A DNA stretch of 64,000 nucleotides from Liquidambar formosana (GCA_039720395.1 CM077820.1:11865848-11929847), one strand, 5' to 3'; positions 35,900-48,847 are shown, numbered from the stretch's first letter. Notes: a model not told the origin generated them from the letters alone. Program-made: numbers and translations.

Positions 35900-36555
35900 A
35901 AACAATTAGTGGTTTTTTTATACATTTTTCTAAAGGAAAAACTCTATTTTTTAAGCTGGAGTCTATTTTCAATTTGTTTTTGTGCTGATGACTGATTTTC
36001 ATTTTCAAATCTAATGAACACGGTTCTCTATTCCACATCATGTTGAAAAAAGTTAATGCATATTTTGAAGAGGACATTTGTTTCAAGTAGCGATAGAGTA
36101 GTTTAGTCATTACTGGTGTTCTTACACGTACCCAAAAAAAATGGTTGTCGAACAAGTTTATATTGATTCTAATTTGTAAAATTTGTTTAGACTTTCTCGT
36201 ATAGGTTTTTTTTATCTGCAGTTCACTTTGGGTGACATTCCATTATCACGCGGAGATGAATTTAAATTGAGGACACTGACGTTTTATTTATTTATGTATT
36301 TGGTTCAAGAGACATTGACGTTTGCCATGGTGAGAGCCACTGTTGATATTTTTTTGTTTTTTTGTTTTGGGGTTACAATTGGAGTGGTTTGAACCCCTAA
36401 TATATTATACTCTTACCTTCTACCCTACTCTCCCTTATTACTAGACTAGCCTCAATGGCTATCACCATTAGTATTGATTTTCCATACATTAGAGAAGATC
36501 AGTGTAAGCCTCAGTAGTTTAAACCTTCAATGGCTTGATGGGCTAATTAGTTTTT
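35900..36555. other. 3' flank of the Myb/SANT gene
   Basis: No further gene seen. It should hold the 3' UTR; I see no single convincing polyadenylation signal. Confidence 0.4.
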
Positions 36556-36560
36556 TAGTG

Positions 36561-36981
36561 TGCAAAGTAATATAAAAGGTTTTATGAAAAATAAAAATAA
36601 ATGGGGTTTATTTTTTAAGGTTTTTATGAAAAATATAAAGGTTTTTATAAAAAATAATTGCATATTTTCTTAGAAAACATCATTTTGAATAATTTTGTAG
36701 AAGAATTTTTTTCCAAAATCTATTGTTTAAGTAGACTTTTTAGTCATTTATAATTTTGTTTATGTAAAATTGAAAGAGAAACTGTAAATGGCCAAAAAGT
36801 ATTCTTAAATGACAAATTTTGAAAAAAAAAAAATATTGTAGAAAGTTGTTCAAAATAATGTTTTCTAATTGACAATATGGTGAGTTTTTATAAAACCTTT
36901 TTATATTTTTCGTAAAATCTTGAAAAATGAGAAGAAATGGGGTTTACAAATAAAGTTGACGGGTTTTAATAACCCTTCTCT
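36561..36981. mobile_element. Foldback MITE (AGAAAACATCATTTTGAA family), copy 1
   Basis: The left arm AGAAAACATCATTTTGAATA pairs with AGAAAACATTATTTTGAACA on the minus strand of the right arm, with further pairing of GTTTTTATAAAA and CCAAAATCT/CAAAATTTG. The right end is GGGTTTTAATAACCCTTCTCT. Copy 2 is at 54360-54685. Confidence 0.65.
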
Positions 36982-38446
36982 AGACCTATTTGGGCCGACT
37001 TAAATGGGCTTCAAGGTTCAATTTAGGCGTCAATGGGCTAGACCATGTTTTTAAGTCAAAGAAAGTGAACCTTAGTGGATGGGGAACGGCTATTGCAACC
37101 CCCCAAACCTATAAGTTGCCCCTCCACATTTTTTAATTAAAAAAATTATCGTATAAAATTACCAAAAAGGGGTTATCCCTGCTTATCTCTCTCCGACACC
37201 CACCCCACCGACAACTCTCTTCGACACCCACCCCACCGGCAACCCTCTCCCGCACCCTCTTCTTCCTTCCTCCTCTTTCCTCTTCTTCTCTTCTTCATTT
37301 TTTTTTCTTTCCTTCCTAGAACCCCTCTCCCGCACCCCTCTCTCGACGGCAAAGCTCCCTCCCCTCCCTCCTGTTAGCCTTCCTCCTCTTCCCTCTTCTT
37401 CCCTCTTTTTTTTTTTTTTTTTTTTTTCCCTCCCATCGACAACAGATTTGACCAGCAGAGGCAAAAAAAAAAAAAAAAACACAAAACAAAAGAAGAAGAA
37501 GAAGAAGAAAGGTTGTTACCGTCGACGGAAAAAATGGAGGTTTTGAAAAAAAAAAACCTCCCTTGCCTTTCACACACAGATCTGACCAGTAGAGCCAAAA
37601 AAAAAAAAAAGGAAGAGGAGAAGAAGAGAGAAGAGGAAAAAGGACAGAGAGTGGTCACTCGCCAGAAAAAATGGAGGTTTTGAAAAAAAAAACCTCCCTT
37701 GCCTCACACATAGAGGGGGGAAGGAGAACTTAACATTTTGGGGGGTTTCAATAGCCGCTAGCGGTGTTCATGGTTTTGGTTAAAACCGAAAACCAAATCG
37801 AACTAAACCAAACCGGTCAGTTTGGTTTGGTTTTTTTGTCATTAGGTTTGGTTTTGGTTCCAATTTTAGAAAACCGAATTAAATTGGTTTGGTTTTGGTT
37901 TTTATATTTAAAAAACCAAACCAAACCGAATAAACCGAACAACATATTATATATATATATATACTAGTTGGTGCACACGTTCGTTGCACATGTTGATATT
38001 AAATGCATAAATAATAATCATTTTAAACTTATAAAAATGTCAAAACATTCAAAAACTGTCATTAAATTAGGTAAACATATGTTTGTAAGGGAATTCTAAT
38101 ATGAAAGAAATAATATAAGTATTCTATCTTTGAATCTAATTTTTTTTTTCTGCCTCTTTGATTTTCTGTTATCTTCACTTCCTTTTAACTCTTCATTTGG
38201 TATTTCTTCAATTTCTTCAGCAATGTAACTATTTTTGCTCGAATGAAGTCATCAATTTTCTTTAATTTTAGATAAACTTAAATTTCCGGCCAGTCTGACG
38301 AATCAGTTTCATGTAGAACTTGGAGTTTGTATCATTCTGCCATAAAATGTAAACAAAGTTAGTAACATTGTGATTATTTGGCATATAATTAATTTTTGGC
38401 ATATAATTATTTTATCTTATTTTATTATTTTTTTCAAAATTTTTTT

Positions 38447-38900
38447 TTACTGACCTATGTGTTTGGATCGAAATAATGAGTTTGTTTGTATTTTTTTTAA
38501 AATTTTTTTCTCCACTGATTTTTTTGGGTTTTTTCTCTCAATTTTCTTTCAGTTTTTTAGATTTCTATTTTTTTTATTCAATGATATAAGTATTTGGATA
38601 TGAGTTTTTTTTTTTTTTTTTTCCAGATCTATTCTCTCTCTCTCTCTACCTCATCTCCTTTCTCTCCGTCTCTCTTTATTTCTCAGTTTTTATCGTCACA
38701 ATTTTTTTTTCACCGATCTACGTGTTTGGATCGAAATAATGAGTTTGTTTTCTATTTTTTTTCTTTTTTTCTCCATTTATTTTTCTGGGTTTTTTTCTCT
38801 CGGTTTTCTTTCAGTTTTTTAGATTTCTCTTTTTTTTATTCATTGATATAAGTATTTGGATATGAGGTGTTTTTTTTTTTTTTTTTCCAGATCTATTCTC
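38447..38900. repeat. Tandem duplication, period about 258 bp
   Basis: GTGTTTGGATCGAAATAATG, TTTCAGTTTTTTAGATTTCT, ATATAAGTATTTGGATATGA and CCAGATCTATTCTC occur in the same order at 38460-38637 and 38717-38897, separated by T-rich filler. Confidence 0.75.
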
Positions 38901-39379
38901 TTTTAGTTTTAATCTCTTTTAGTTTCAGTTTTTTTTTTTTTTTTTCATAATATAAATTGGCCAAGTATTGTTGGGAATGATTATATGCTGAATTTTTTTT
39001 TTTCTTCACTGCAAGTTTGCAAGCAATTGTTCTAAATGGAGACAAAGGTCCAACCAAGTATAGTACATACCAAGACAACCTCCATCTAACAGTCTCGTTT
39101 TGTTGTTGTACAAAATTCTCTCTAATTTGATTTATGTTTATTTATTTATTTATTTTTTCCAGATCTATTCTTCTCTAACAGTACTGTATATATATTAAAA
39201 TTTGCAGAGCAAAACTTACCAGAGTAGGAAGAAGTCGCCAATAACCAGAGAAGGGAGAAGTCGCCATTAATGGAAAAGGTGGAGAGAAGGTTGAAACTAG
39301 TCTTGATGGAGAAAGTGAAATTTACAATCCGACTGTTTATTTATTATATAGGAATGACAATTTCCGTTTCCTTTGAATT

Positions 39380-39810
39380 TCTATTTGTATTTTATATATT
39401 AAGGTATGTGTTTTAGAATATATTAAGGTATGTGTTTCAACTGTTTATTTATTATATAGGAATTATAGTTTCCGTTTTAATGAAGTTTCAATTATTTTTT
39501 TGAGCAAATTGTGGAATTGTTATTGAGCTAAGCCAAATAACACATCATCATGTCTTATATTCCTAAAGGACCGTATTTAGTCTTCCTTTTTTATTTTTTT
39601 ATTTTTTATTTTTTGGCTATATAGGGTGGAGGAGTCTAGACCTTTGGCCTCCATTAATCCCCGATATCATGCAAAGCTATCACCCACTTGAACAATTAAA
39701 CATTTGAGAAAACTGGGTAATTGATTCTTTGAATTCCTATTTTATATATTAAGGTATGTGTTTTAGAATATATTAAAGTATGTGTTTTAGAATTATAGTT
39801 TCCATATTCC
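39380..39810. repeat. Short tandem repeats, ATATTAAGGTATGTGTTTTA unit
   Basis: ATATTAAGGTATGTGTTT and variants occur at about 39398, 39420, 39748 and 39770, alternating with TATAGGAATTATAGTTTCC. The region lies next to the inverted repeat at 39850-40061. Confidence 0.65.
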
Positions 39811-39849
39811 TATATATTTTTATTTATTATATAGGAATTATAGTTTTCA

Positions 39850-40061
39850 TTTCCTTTGAATTTCTATTTCTATTTGTGTTTTATATATTAAGGCATGTGT
39901 TTTAGAATTATAGTTTCCATATTGCTATATTTCCAATATATGCAGAAGGGTGGGTAGTTGTGTATTTAAAAATTAAAATAAGGAAACTATAGCAATATGG
40001 AAACTATAATTCTAAAACACATGCCTTAATATATAAAACATAAATAGGAATTCAAAGGAAA
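39850..40061. repeat. Near-perfect inverted repeat, arms about 80 bp
   Basis: Left arm 39850-39934 (TTTCCTTTGAATTTCTATTT ... CATATTGCTATATTTCC) is almost the exact reverse complement of right arm 39982-40061; the main difference is a 6 bp CTATTT repeat in the left arm. The spacer is 47 bp. The pair could form a large cruciform or hairpin RNA. Confidence 0.8.
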
Positions 40062-40926
40062 CCCTAAATCAAATACTCTATTTAATACTATACATATAAT
40101 CCTAAAGCACGTTGACTTCGTATCTCCATCTTCCTCTCATTTTCTAGCAAACGAGAATGGCCTGTTAGAGGCACATCTACTTCCCAACGCAGTCACAAAC
40201 CAAATATCTACATTATGGAGACGATATATGGAGACGATATCGGATTTCAACGGGCTGTTGCGTGAGTCTTTTATACTTTTATTATGTATTTCTTGAAATT
40301 TGGTGAGAATTCATATAATGCTGAATTTGTTTGTGGTTGAGGGTGGTTGTTTTTCAAGATCTTGGGTAGACTAGGAAAACCTTTGAATGTGGTTTGATTG
40401 TAACGTGGAAATTGTTAGAATGGGTCATATATGTATATGATAATAATTATTATTATTTTGCTTGAATTTGGTTGTTGATGGGAAGGGAGGGGGAAAAGAA
40501 AAAGAAAAAAACACACAAAGAAGTGAGGAAAAAAATAAAATGAAAATCTCGCTCTCCACTCTCTTTTCAATCTCTAAGTGAACAAAAAAAAAAAAAATGC
40601 AAATGATGATACCATATAAAAATAAAATAGAGAATTTTTTTTATAGAAAAAGTAAGAAAAACTATATAATGACTAATGAGGGATCAATTTCACTTATTAA
40701 AAAAATAAATTAAATAATATTTAAAAGCATCAAAAATATAAAATATAGAAAATAAAAATAAAAAAATTATTTTTGCTACTTCCCTTTGGAATGCACATCT
40801 CAAATTGAAGTAGCAAATTGCCACAGCCTACATAAGGTAGCAAAAGACAAATTTGTTACTTTTTTTTTTTTTTTTTTGCTACCTCCCTCAAAGATGCTCT
40901 TGTATTACATATTAAATTATATTATA

Positions 40927-41360
40927 TCTATACTACCTATAAAAGTTTATACTTTAGAAACACTTTTGATTGACCATTACATCTTTATTTTAAATTTTAA
41001 ATTTTAAATATTTATTTGCCTCCCATATTTAACCAATTAAGAATGTTTTATATTTAACCAATTAAGAACGTTTATTTTCTAGCAAAAAAGAAGGAAAAAA
41101 GATAACACAATTTATGTTCACTTCATAAATTCTATACAGCCTCCACTACTATGCATGTGTTCTAGCTAACTTTTTATTCCTACCATAACTCTTAACAATT
41201 GAAGGAATTTTGACTTATTGTGTTGAGCGTTTATTCTAATAAGTTAAATTAACACGAAAGTAACAAATAATTAGATTTTCATGTTTGATATATATATATA
41301 GATATAGAATTTATAATTTTTTTTATTTAAATAATATTCATGTGCAACGCACGTGTGCCC
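40927..41360 (+). mobile_element. Non-autonomous Helitron A
   Basis: The 5' end TCTATACTACCTATAAAAGT is of the TC...ATAAAAG type seen in plant Helitrons. Near the 3' end is the palindrome CATGTGCAACGCACGTG (41339-41356), but the expected CTRRT is degraded (GTGTGCCCATAT). No coding sequence. Confidence 0.5.
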
Positions 41361-41369
41361 ATATATATA

Positions 41370-42759
41370 TAGATGTATTACTTATAAAAATTTGAATGTG
41401 AGAAAAACTTTTGATTGACTGATATACCCTTATTTTAAATTTTAAATCCATAATTACCCTTCTACATATATAGAAAATATAAAAATATAAAACACATACA
41501 TAAATAGGAATTCTAAGGAAACTATAATTCGTATAAATAAACAAAACCCAGAATTGTAAGTTAACTCTATTTCATAACATATATCATCTATTCATTAACA
41601 ATGGGATTCTAAATTCTACTTTCTCCATTAACAGTAACTTCAACCAATTTTAATAGAGCCCTCATCTTCTTTTCTTTTTTGAAATATAGGGTTTTAGGGT
41701 TTGTTCTAATTGCTATAGAAAATACTGCTTTCCATGTGGGTCAAGTACTTCATATATTTCTGTAACTTTGGTTCTCTTACTTCTATTCTTACTGAATGCC
41801 CTACCTACAAGATTCCTTGCAAACGCAGTAGGGTTCTATTTTAGTTATGTTAGATATTATTACTTTTGAGTATTTTTTTTATTTTATTTTTTGGGTGTAA
41901 GTTTTTGACAAATCGTGATTCACAAATATTTTATGAGGATACCTTTCTTTTTATTTAATTATTTATCTTTGGAGTTGGTTTGTTTTCTCACATAGAACCT
42001 TTTATTAAAATATAATATAATAAAACCGAATGAAATTCCTGGACTATCAAAAACTGGCATTAAGAAAACCAAATCCTATATGTAACGATGCTAAAAATTC
42101 TACCTTATCTGGTCAATAGAGCATCATCTCAATAAAGGACAACCTAGGAGGATTCCCATGTTTTAGTAAGCACATTTTTCATTGAGAAAATTTTAAAAAT
42201 AAGCATATTTATCATAATTTCATTTAATTTTTTATATTATAAAAAAATTTTATAAAAAAAACCCAACTTCCCCATTCATAGAATAATATTTTCAATGAGT
42301 TGGATGACATTTATTTTAATTTATTTTTTATTTTTTGAATTTAAACACGATGTTATTTGTTCAATTTATTTATGAAATAATTTTTTTTAAAAATTATTAC
42401 TCTTTGAAATAATTACATAATTAGGTTAGTTGCCAAACAAGTTCGAAAAAAAGGGTTAAACTATTTAGCTTTTTCCTTACAAATATATATATATATCGAC
42501 AGAGCCATGAGAAATATCATTTTGATAGGCAAGTGTACAATTGAAATTTACATATATTTTTTATATTTATTTAAGTTATTGATGACACATTTAATTAATT
42601 TATTAATTTTTGCACTGATTTTTTTTTTTTTTCCATCACAAAAATCTTTCCTTTAAAAGACAATTTATATGGTCCACTTTAGCATAAATTCATATACCAT
42701 TAATGAAATATTTATTTTATAATACAAAAATATTCACGTGCAATGCACGTGTGTACCAA

Positions 42760-42763
<4 letters not shown>
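41370..42763 (+). mobile_element. Non-autonomous Helitron B
   Basis: The start (TATTACTTATAAAAATTTG ... AACTTTTGATTGAC, TTATTTTAAATTTTAAAT) aligns with the start of Helitron A. The 3' end has the perfect stem CACGTGC-AAT-GCACGTG (42735-42751), then TGTACCAACTAA with T as the next base, the CTRR|T signature. TA repeats follow to about 42821. Confidence 0.65.

Positions 42764-42821
<58 letters not shown>
42764..42821. repeat. TA microsatellite next to Helitron B
   Basis: About 28 TA dinucleotides directly after the Helitron 3' end. Confidence 0.9.
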
Positions 42822-42826
<5 letters not shown>

Positions 42827-43520
42827 ATATATTACATATTAAACTTACATAGTTTGTAAATTTTCTATTCTAATAAGGACAAAATAAGTAATAGATTCAA
42901 AATAGTAGTATACTATCGGAAGAAAGACATTTGGAATGGGCTTGTTTTTGTAGATTTTAACTTTCTTATTGTTTTTTCTTTATTAGATTGGCATGTATTA
43001 AACTAGCTATTAATATTGTGTGAAATCAATATGTAGATTGGAGATTTGAACTTAGATTGACATAAGTCAATACTTTTCCATTTTGATATAATGTTTAATG
43101 TTTCTTTTAGTTGCTAATGTAATGATTTTATTAAAAATATTTTTATTTGAAATTTGGTTTGTCATTTTTTTCATTTTCAATTATTTGTTACTACTTGATA
43201 GGATAAAACCAAAACCGAACCGAACCAAACCGAAATTTTATGTGTAACACCTCGAATAATTATTATATGTTAATTTGAAATTACGTTAGGGTTGAATTTT
43301 ATTTGAAAAATATATATATTATTTTATATGAGATAAGATTTTTTATTTTTATTCATGCATTGGGTTGGACCATTTTATTGGGCATTCTAGTAAAGTTTGC
43401 ACATATAGAGTCCAACATGGTGGGTTATTCTTGAATACAATATTATATCCTTTTGGTTGAGTTTGCACTCCACGTGTGGCAATGAGAGTTTACATTGCCT
43501 TTAAACATGACACCTTATTC

Positions 43521-43702
43521 ATAGAATCTATGGGCTACATAGACATCTTATATATATAATCTATGGGCCACTACTGATTTATCTATGGGCCACTACCAAC
43601 TTATCTATGGGCTATATACCCTCTCCACTACGGACTATCTATGGGCCACTACCAACTTATCTATGGGCTGTATACCCTCTCCACTACGGACTATCTATGG
43701 GC
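43521..43702. repeat. CTATGGGCCACTACCAACTTAT tandem array
   Basis: At least seven CTATGGGC(C/T) units, several followed by ACTACCAACTTAT or TATACCCTCTCCACTACGGA. It occupies the position in LTR 3 that palindromes occupy in LTRs 1 and 2. Confidence 0.8.
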
Positions 43703-43707
43703 TGCTA

Positions 43708-45214
43708 TCTATTATATATATCTAAAACGGAGGAAAGCTCACCAGTTTGTGCCGCGTGTCATAATTGGATTTTTTTCATTTTTTTTTCGATCCTTTCACA
43801 TGCTGAAACAGTGGCATCGGGAGAAAGCTTTTTTTTTGGGTAAAATTACATTTTAGTAACGGTTTTCCAACCTAATACCAAGAAAAGGATATTATCTATC
43901 AACTTACTACAAATTGACTACCAATGGGCGCCAAAATGATAACTAACTTTCATTGTTTTGTATTAAATTAGGAGCAGTCACTAAAATGCAATTTTCCAAA
44001 AAGTTACTTTTGGTAAATTCTGGGAAAACTATTTTAATGATTAATTTTCAATTTAATACCAAACAAATGATATTCTCTGTCAACTTATACAAATTGACTT
44101 GATGAGTGCTTCAAAAAGACTACTAACTTTCTTTGTTTGGTATCAATCTGGGAAGTAGTCACCAAAAGATAAATTGCTCACCTTCTTTTTTTTTTTTTTT
44201 TTTTTTTTGGTATTACTTGCTCTTTCTCACGCGATGGATGTAGGTTGACGCTTGGTGTTCACTGTATATTTATTTATTTTTATGTGGGAGGATTAGAAAA
44301 CCTAAACTATACAATGTTCAACTCAAACATAATAGACTATACTATATTTTTATGTTTTCTTTATGCCTATTCATTTCCCCTCCTAAAAATTAAACGTATG
44401 AAACTATAAATAGTCATAATTAAAAAAAGACGAACAAAGGAAAGGGTGATTAAAAAAAAAAACACAATCCGCCAGAATCTTCAAATTCTCCCGATTTGCT
44501 TCCAACACGAAAAAAAAAAAAGAAAAAAATCTATTTTAATCAAAATTCTTCCATATGGTTAATTATATAAAGTTGAAAAGATTTATACTTTCTCTTATTT
44601 TCTTCTCTTATTGGCTTTTCTCCTATTCTCTTTCTCAGTCTAGACTTTTCTCTCATCTTTTTATGCTCTAATCTCAAACATATTTCTGATATTTTTCCCC
44701 ATGGTTTTTCACTCTTTGTAAAATCCACTCAAAACCTCATGAAAGGCCAAGATTCATCATTGTCATGCGTTTTACAATCTCCACCGTTGGATTTCGAGGC
44801 ACCTTCAACGGCTATACTTGCTTTGTTATATACCAAAATGTTAAAACCATAATTGTGGGATGGGTTAGGTTCTAGAGAATTTTAATATTTTTTCACCAAA
44901 TATCATAACGTATTAGTTCTTTCATTTTTTACAAGTTTCCACCATTAAATTAATTGTTTTTCAAAATAATTTATCTCTTTCGGGAGTATAATTAAATTTT
45001 GTGTGATACATTATGCTAACATCACACCAAAGTTTATTTTGATTGAATTATTTTATTTATTTTTGTCTATATCTTTTCAATTTAATTGACATATTATATT
45101 AACAAATATATTTTAACTATTTTAAAGAATAAGTGTTCTGTTAAAATTTTAATTTGCTAATATTATTATTTTTTTTATAAATTAATCCATGCATCGCACG
45201 GGTTCTAAAGCTAA
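43708..45214 (+). mobile_element. Non-autonomous Helitron C
   Basis: The 5' end TCTATTATATATATCTAAAA is preceded by A. The 3' end has the imperfect stem CCATGC-ATC-GCACGG (45187-45202), then GTTCTAAAGCTAA followed by T, giving the A|TC...CTAA|T insertion signature. Inside, 43850-44170 holds two diverged copies of a block of about 175 bp (ATTACATTTTAGTAACGG.. and TTTAATGATTAATTTTCAA.. halves). No transposase. Confidence 0.65.
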
Positions 45215-45380
45215 TTATTTTATATATGGGAGGCTTATACGTGGATGTTTCTAGTGAGCCCACGTGCATATCTCTTTGGCACCAACTTAGTCCTCCATCC
45301 CTATATATACCCCCCCCCCCTTTTTTTTGGGTAGATAACAGTCAACTCCTCCTCAAACTCGATATTCCTATCAAATCTTC

Positions 45381-46109
45381 TCAGATAACAATCATTATTT
45401 CTGAAGAAAAACTAGATTCCCATAAACGATTACATTTTATAGTATATCCCAACTTCGTAAGAGCATCAGCAACTTTATTTGCTTCTCTATACACATGATT
45501 AAGCTTAATATTCATATTATTTTCTAGAATAATCTGTCTACAATCACTCATTATACTATAAATCGTCCAAGGACAATTATCCAACTGCCGCAAACTATTA
45601 ATAACCAATTTAGAATCACCTTCAATAATCACCTTGTTACACTTTTTTTGCTTTGCTAATAACAAACCATTTTTTAATGCAATAGCTTCCATTTTAGGAA
45701 CAAAAATATTCTCCTCAAAATAATCGCAATGTATAACAATTGGCTTACCAAATTGATCACGAATTATAGATCCCGTAGTCCCATGCTTATGTTTAACAGA
45801 TCCATCAAAATTTAATTTAAACCACTCATCATCAGGAGGAATCCATCTAATAAACTTTGAATTCTTTTTAAATTGCTTGTTTTTAATTTCTAAGGATTTA
45901 TCAAAGTTAATATCATTTTTTGAAAATTTAAGCACATAGTCTGAAAAAAGATTAGTAGCTTTCTCTATAATTTGAAATTTATTAAAAGTCTCATTCTTAA
46001 AAATAACATTGTTTCGAGCACACCAAATTTGCCAAAGCAAGTTAGCAATTTTATCCATCTCATAATCTGCCTTATTACTTTTTCGAGAAGAGCATTTGTT
46101 CAACTTCAA
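45381..46109 (-). pseudogene. LINE RNase H domain (intact frame)
   Basis: An open frame of 242 codons continuing the LINE after the zinc-binding part. It has the plant RVT_3 RNase H pattern with all acidic residues: FKLNFDGSVKH (D), VPKMEAIALKNGLL (E), IIEGDSKLVINSL (D) and REANKVADALTKLG (final D with upstream H). In the element this domain removes RNA from the cDNA hybrid. The frame is open although the upstream RT is broken, so I treat it as part of the pseudogene. Confidence 0.75.
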
Positions 46110-48847
46110 AATCCAATTACATACATCATTATCATTATCTGTAGGTATAAGACAGAATTACTAACTAAATTCCATACTTCTTTAACTCTAGTACAGGTGA
46201 TAAACATATGGTTAATATCTTCAATTTTTGAATTACAAAGGGGACAAGAACGATCCACATTTACTCCTCTATTAGCAAGAAATTTTCTACTTGGAAGTTT
46301 ACCATGAATTAACAACCACATAAAATTCTTGATCTTAGAAGCACTACGAAGCTTTCAAATCCAATTGAAATTTTTCTTATTGCATAATTTTTTCATTTTC
46401 TTTCTACACCCCAACTCCCTATGAAACCATGTAGCTGATTTAACCGAAAAGCGCCCATTGGATGTTGGACCCCACCAGATCTTATCAGGAATATCCATAG
46501 TTGGGATAGGAAAATTCAATATTTTTCTTGCTAAAGGCTCCCCTACAAGGGATATAATAAACTCTTGATTCTATGTCTTATCTGAACAAATAGTATCAAC
46601 TACTTTCAAATCCCAATTAATATTATTAAGATACTGTCTAGGAGTAATTTCAAAAATAGCTCTATTAGTTAACCATTTATCTACCCAAAAATATCCTTCC
46701 CATTTCCTAAAGTCCATCGAATACCATGACTAATGAGATCACGCCCTTTGAGTATATTTCTCCACGCCCATGAATCTTTATTTTTTGGGAGAACTTGAAA
46801 GAAATTTTCCTTATTTAAATATTTTGCTCTAATTAATTTGACCCAAAAATTATCTCTATCAAACAATATGCGCCAAACAAGTTTACCCATACAAGCGAAG
46901 TTGATGTCAGAAGTATTACGAATACTTAATCCTCCTTCTTTTTTAGGAGAACAAATGGTATCCCAATTTATTAGAGCCATAGAGTTTTTCTCTAAATTAT
47001 TACTCCAAAAAAATTGTCTTTGAATTTTATCAATATCATCTCTAATCTTAGTAGAAGGAGATAATAATTCATGACATGCTGACTAACACCTGAAGAGACA
47101 GATTTAATCAAAATTTCTCTACCAGCTCTAGAAAGTACATTTGCTTTCCAATTCTGCATTTTATTTACAACACGATCAAGAACTTGATTAAACACTCTAA
47201 GTTTATCTTTACCCTCAATTAAAGGAGTGCCTAAATATTTTCCTAGTGAAAGATTATATGAAATTCCCAATTCACCTTTGATTTTATTTCTCATTGAATT
47301 AGGCACATTACGAGAAAAAGAAATAGCCAATTTATGGAAATTTACCTTTTGTCCAAAAGCATTACCAAACTCCCGTAATACTTTTAAAATATTTCGGCAA
47401 GCAGGTATCGTAGCATTAGTATAAATTACGCAATCATCTGCAAACATAAGATGACTAAGTATAGGAGTTTTTCTACAAATTTTGATACCAATAAGATCAC
47501 TTTTTTTACTCCTTTCTTTATTTTGACAATTAGTAAGTGCTGAGGAAAGCGCTTCCATACATAAAATAAAAATATAAGGAGATAACGGATCACCTTGTCT
47601 AATACCCCTAGTGGCTGAGAAATTACCTTTTGGCACTCCATTGAGTAAAATGGAAAAAGACGCAAATTCAATGCAGCTCATAATCCAGCTAATGAATTTA
47701 TTATCAAATCCAAATTTAGCCATAACAGCTTTAATAAAAGGCCATTCCAGCCTATCATAAGCTTTCTCCAAATCAAGCTTAACACTCATCCATCCTGTTT
47801 TTCCTTTCTTATTTTCATAGCATTACATATCTCATTAGCAATAAGGATATTATCATAAATGAGTCTTTTTAGAACAAAAGCACTCTGGTTAGGAGAAATT
47901 AATCTGTCCAAAAAAGGTCTCATTCTGTTAGCCAAAATTTTTGCTATGATCTTATAACAAATATTGCATAAACTAATAGGTCCGGGAGCTTTCAAATCTT
48001 GTATTTGGGAAATAGCTAAATCAATTTCTGTTGTATTTATAGGAGCAACAAGACAATTATTATCTACATCATCTAACATAGATGGAATACACTTGATAGC
48101 CATATCAATATCCAGACAACCTTCAGTCCTAAATCGATTAAAAAAATCATTTATGAGAATATTAGCAATCTCCTCTTGATCATCATGCCAAATATCAAAC
48201 TCATCTTTAAGTTTCCATATTTTATTTCGAGCTCTATGTTTTAATGTAGTAATATGATAAAATTTTGTATTTTTATCTCCATTGGAAATCCAATTAAGTC
48301 TTGATCTTTGAGCCCAGTAAATTTCCTTACAATTAAGCCAAAACTCATACTCTTGTAAAGCTTCCTTTTCTCTATTATCCAAATCATTAGGATTGAGTTT
48401 ATGATTTTGAATAGCCTGAAGTCTATTAAAACTATCATTAACATTATTAAAAAGATTACCAAAAATAATATACTTATTCCAAGCCTTGGCTTTTCCTTTA
48501 AAAATACAACATTTCTTAAAAAATTGCAAACCAGCTGGACCTCTAATTCTTGATCTCCAAGCTTCTAGAACAACCTTATCAAAATTCGGATGATTACGCC
48601 ACATAGCTTCAAAACGAAATGGCTTACTTCCCATAACTGGGTTAGAACAAGTATCTAGTAATATAGGAGTGTGATTTGAACCAAGAAAGGGCAAGTGTGA
48701 CACAAAACTATTAGGATACAACGTCATCCATTTTTTAGTGGCCAATGCTCTATCCAATCTTTCATATGTAACCCCTAAACCCTTTCTTTTATTTGTCCAG
48801 GTGAAAGGAAAACCTTTGAAACCAAGATCAATTAAATTACAATTATG
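46106..48847 (-). pseudogene. LINE ORF2: endonuclease end, reverse transcriptase, zf-RVT (broken)
   Basis: The endonuclease end is visible (NCNLIDLGFKGFPFTWTNKR, then YERLDRAL). RT blocks: LNWISNGDKNTKFYH, DLKAPGP, ISLCNICYKIIAKILANRM, NQSAFV, VKLDLEKAYDRLEW with the first catalytic Asp, RGIRQGDPLSPYIF and FADDCVIY with the paired catalytic Asp. Between APGP and ISLCN the usual stretch of about 45 residues is missing without a frame change. Frameshifts lie near 47800 (before MSVKLDLEKAY), near 47070 and near 46690; a stop lies near 46575. The zinc-binding part reads FMWLLIHGKLPSRKFLANRG and CPLCNSKIEDINHMFITC. Not functional. Confidence 0.85.

Larger units (their letters stand above)
37963..39960 (-). 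mobile_element. Helitron-like 3' end on the minus strand (5' end uncertain)
   Basis: The minus strand ends ATGTGCAACGAACGTGTGCA, then CCAACTAGT next to TA repeats. A terminal CTAGT (CTRRT) a few bases after a GC-richer imperfect palindrome is the Helitron 3' signature, and the sequence matches the better-preserved end at 42735-42763. The 5' boundary is not visible; the stretch includes the tandem and inverted repeats below. Confidence 0.45.
45321..48847 (-). mobile_element. LINE (L1-type), 5'-truncated, 3.5 kb, with poly(A) and target duplication
   Basis: Minus strand: the copy starts in the endonuclease domain at 48847, runs through reverse transcriptase, zinc-binding region and RNase H, and ends in an A-run (plus-strand T at 45321-45328). 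Next to the A-run is an expanded G-run then TATA. At the 5' end the flank is GGGGGTATA (48848-48856 in complement), giving a probable target duplication GGGGGTATA with the 3' copy expanded to 11 G. It lies inside solo LTR 3. Confidence 0.8.

Noticed and set aside
37183..37658. Three Lys/Glu/Phe-rich minus-strand ORFs
   Set aside because: They are translations of polypyrimidine and poly(A) tracts inside a MITE-like element.
37973..37992. Helitron-end palindromes as transcription terminators
   Set aside because: Hairpin-plus-T terminators are bacterial; CTRRT next to the stem and repetition across elements fit Helitron ends.
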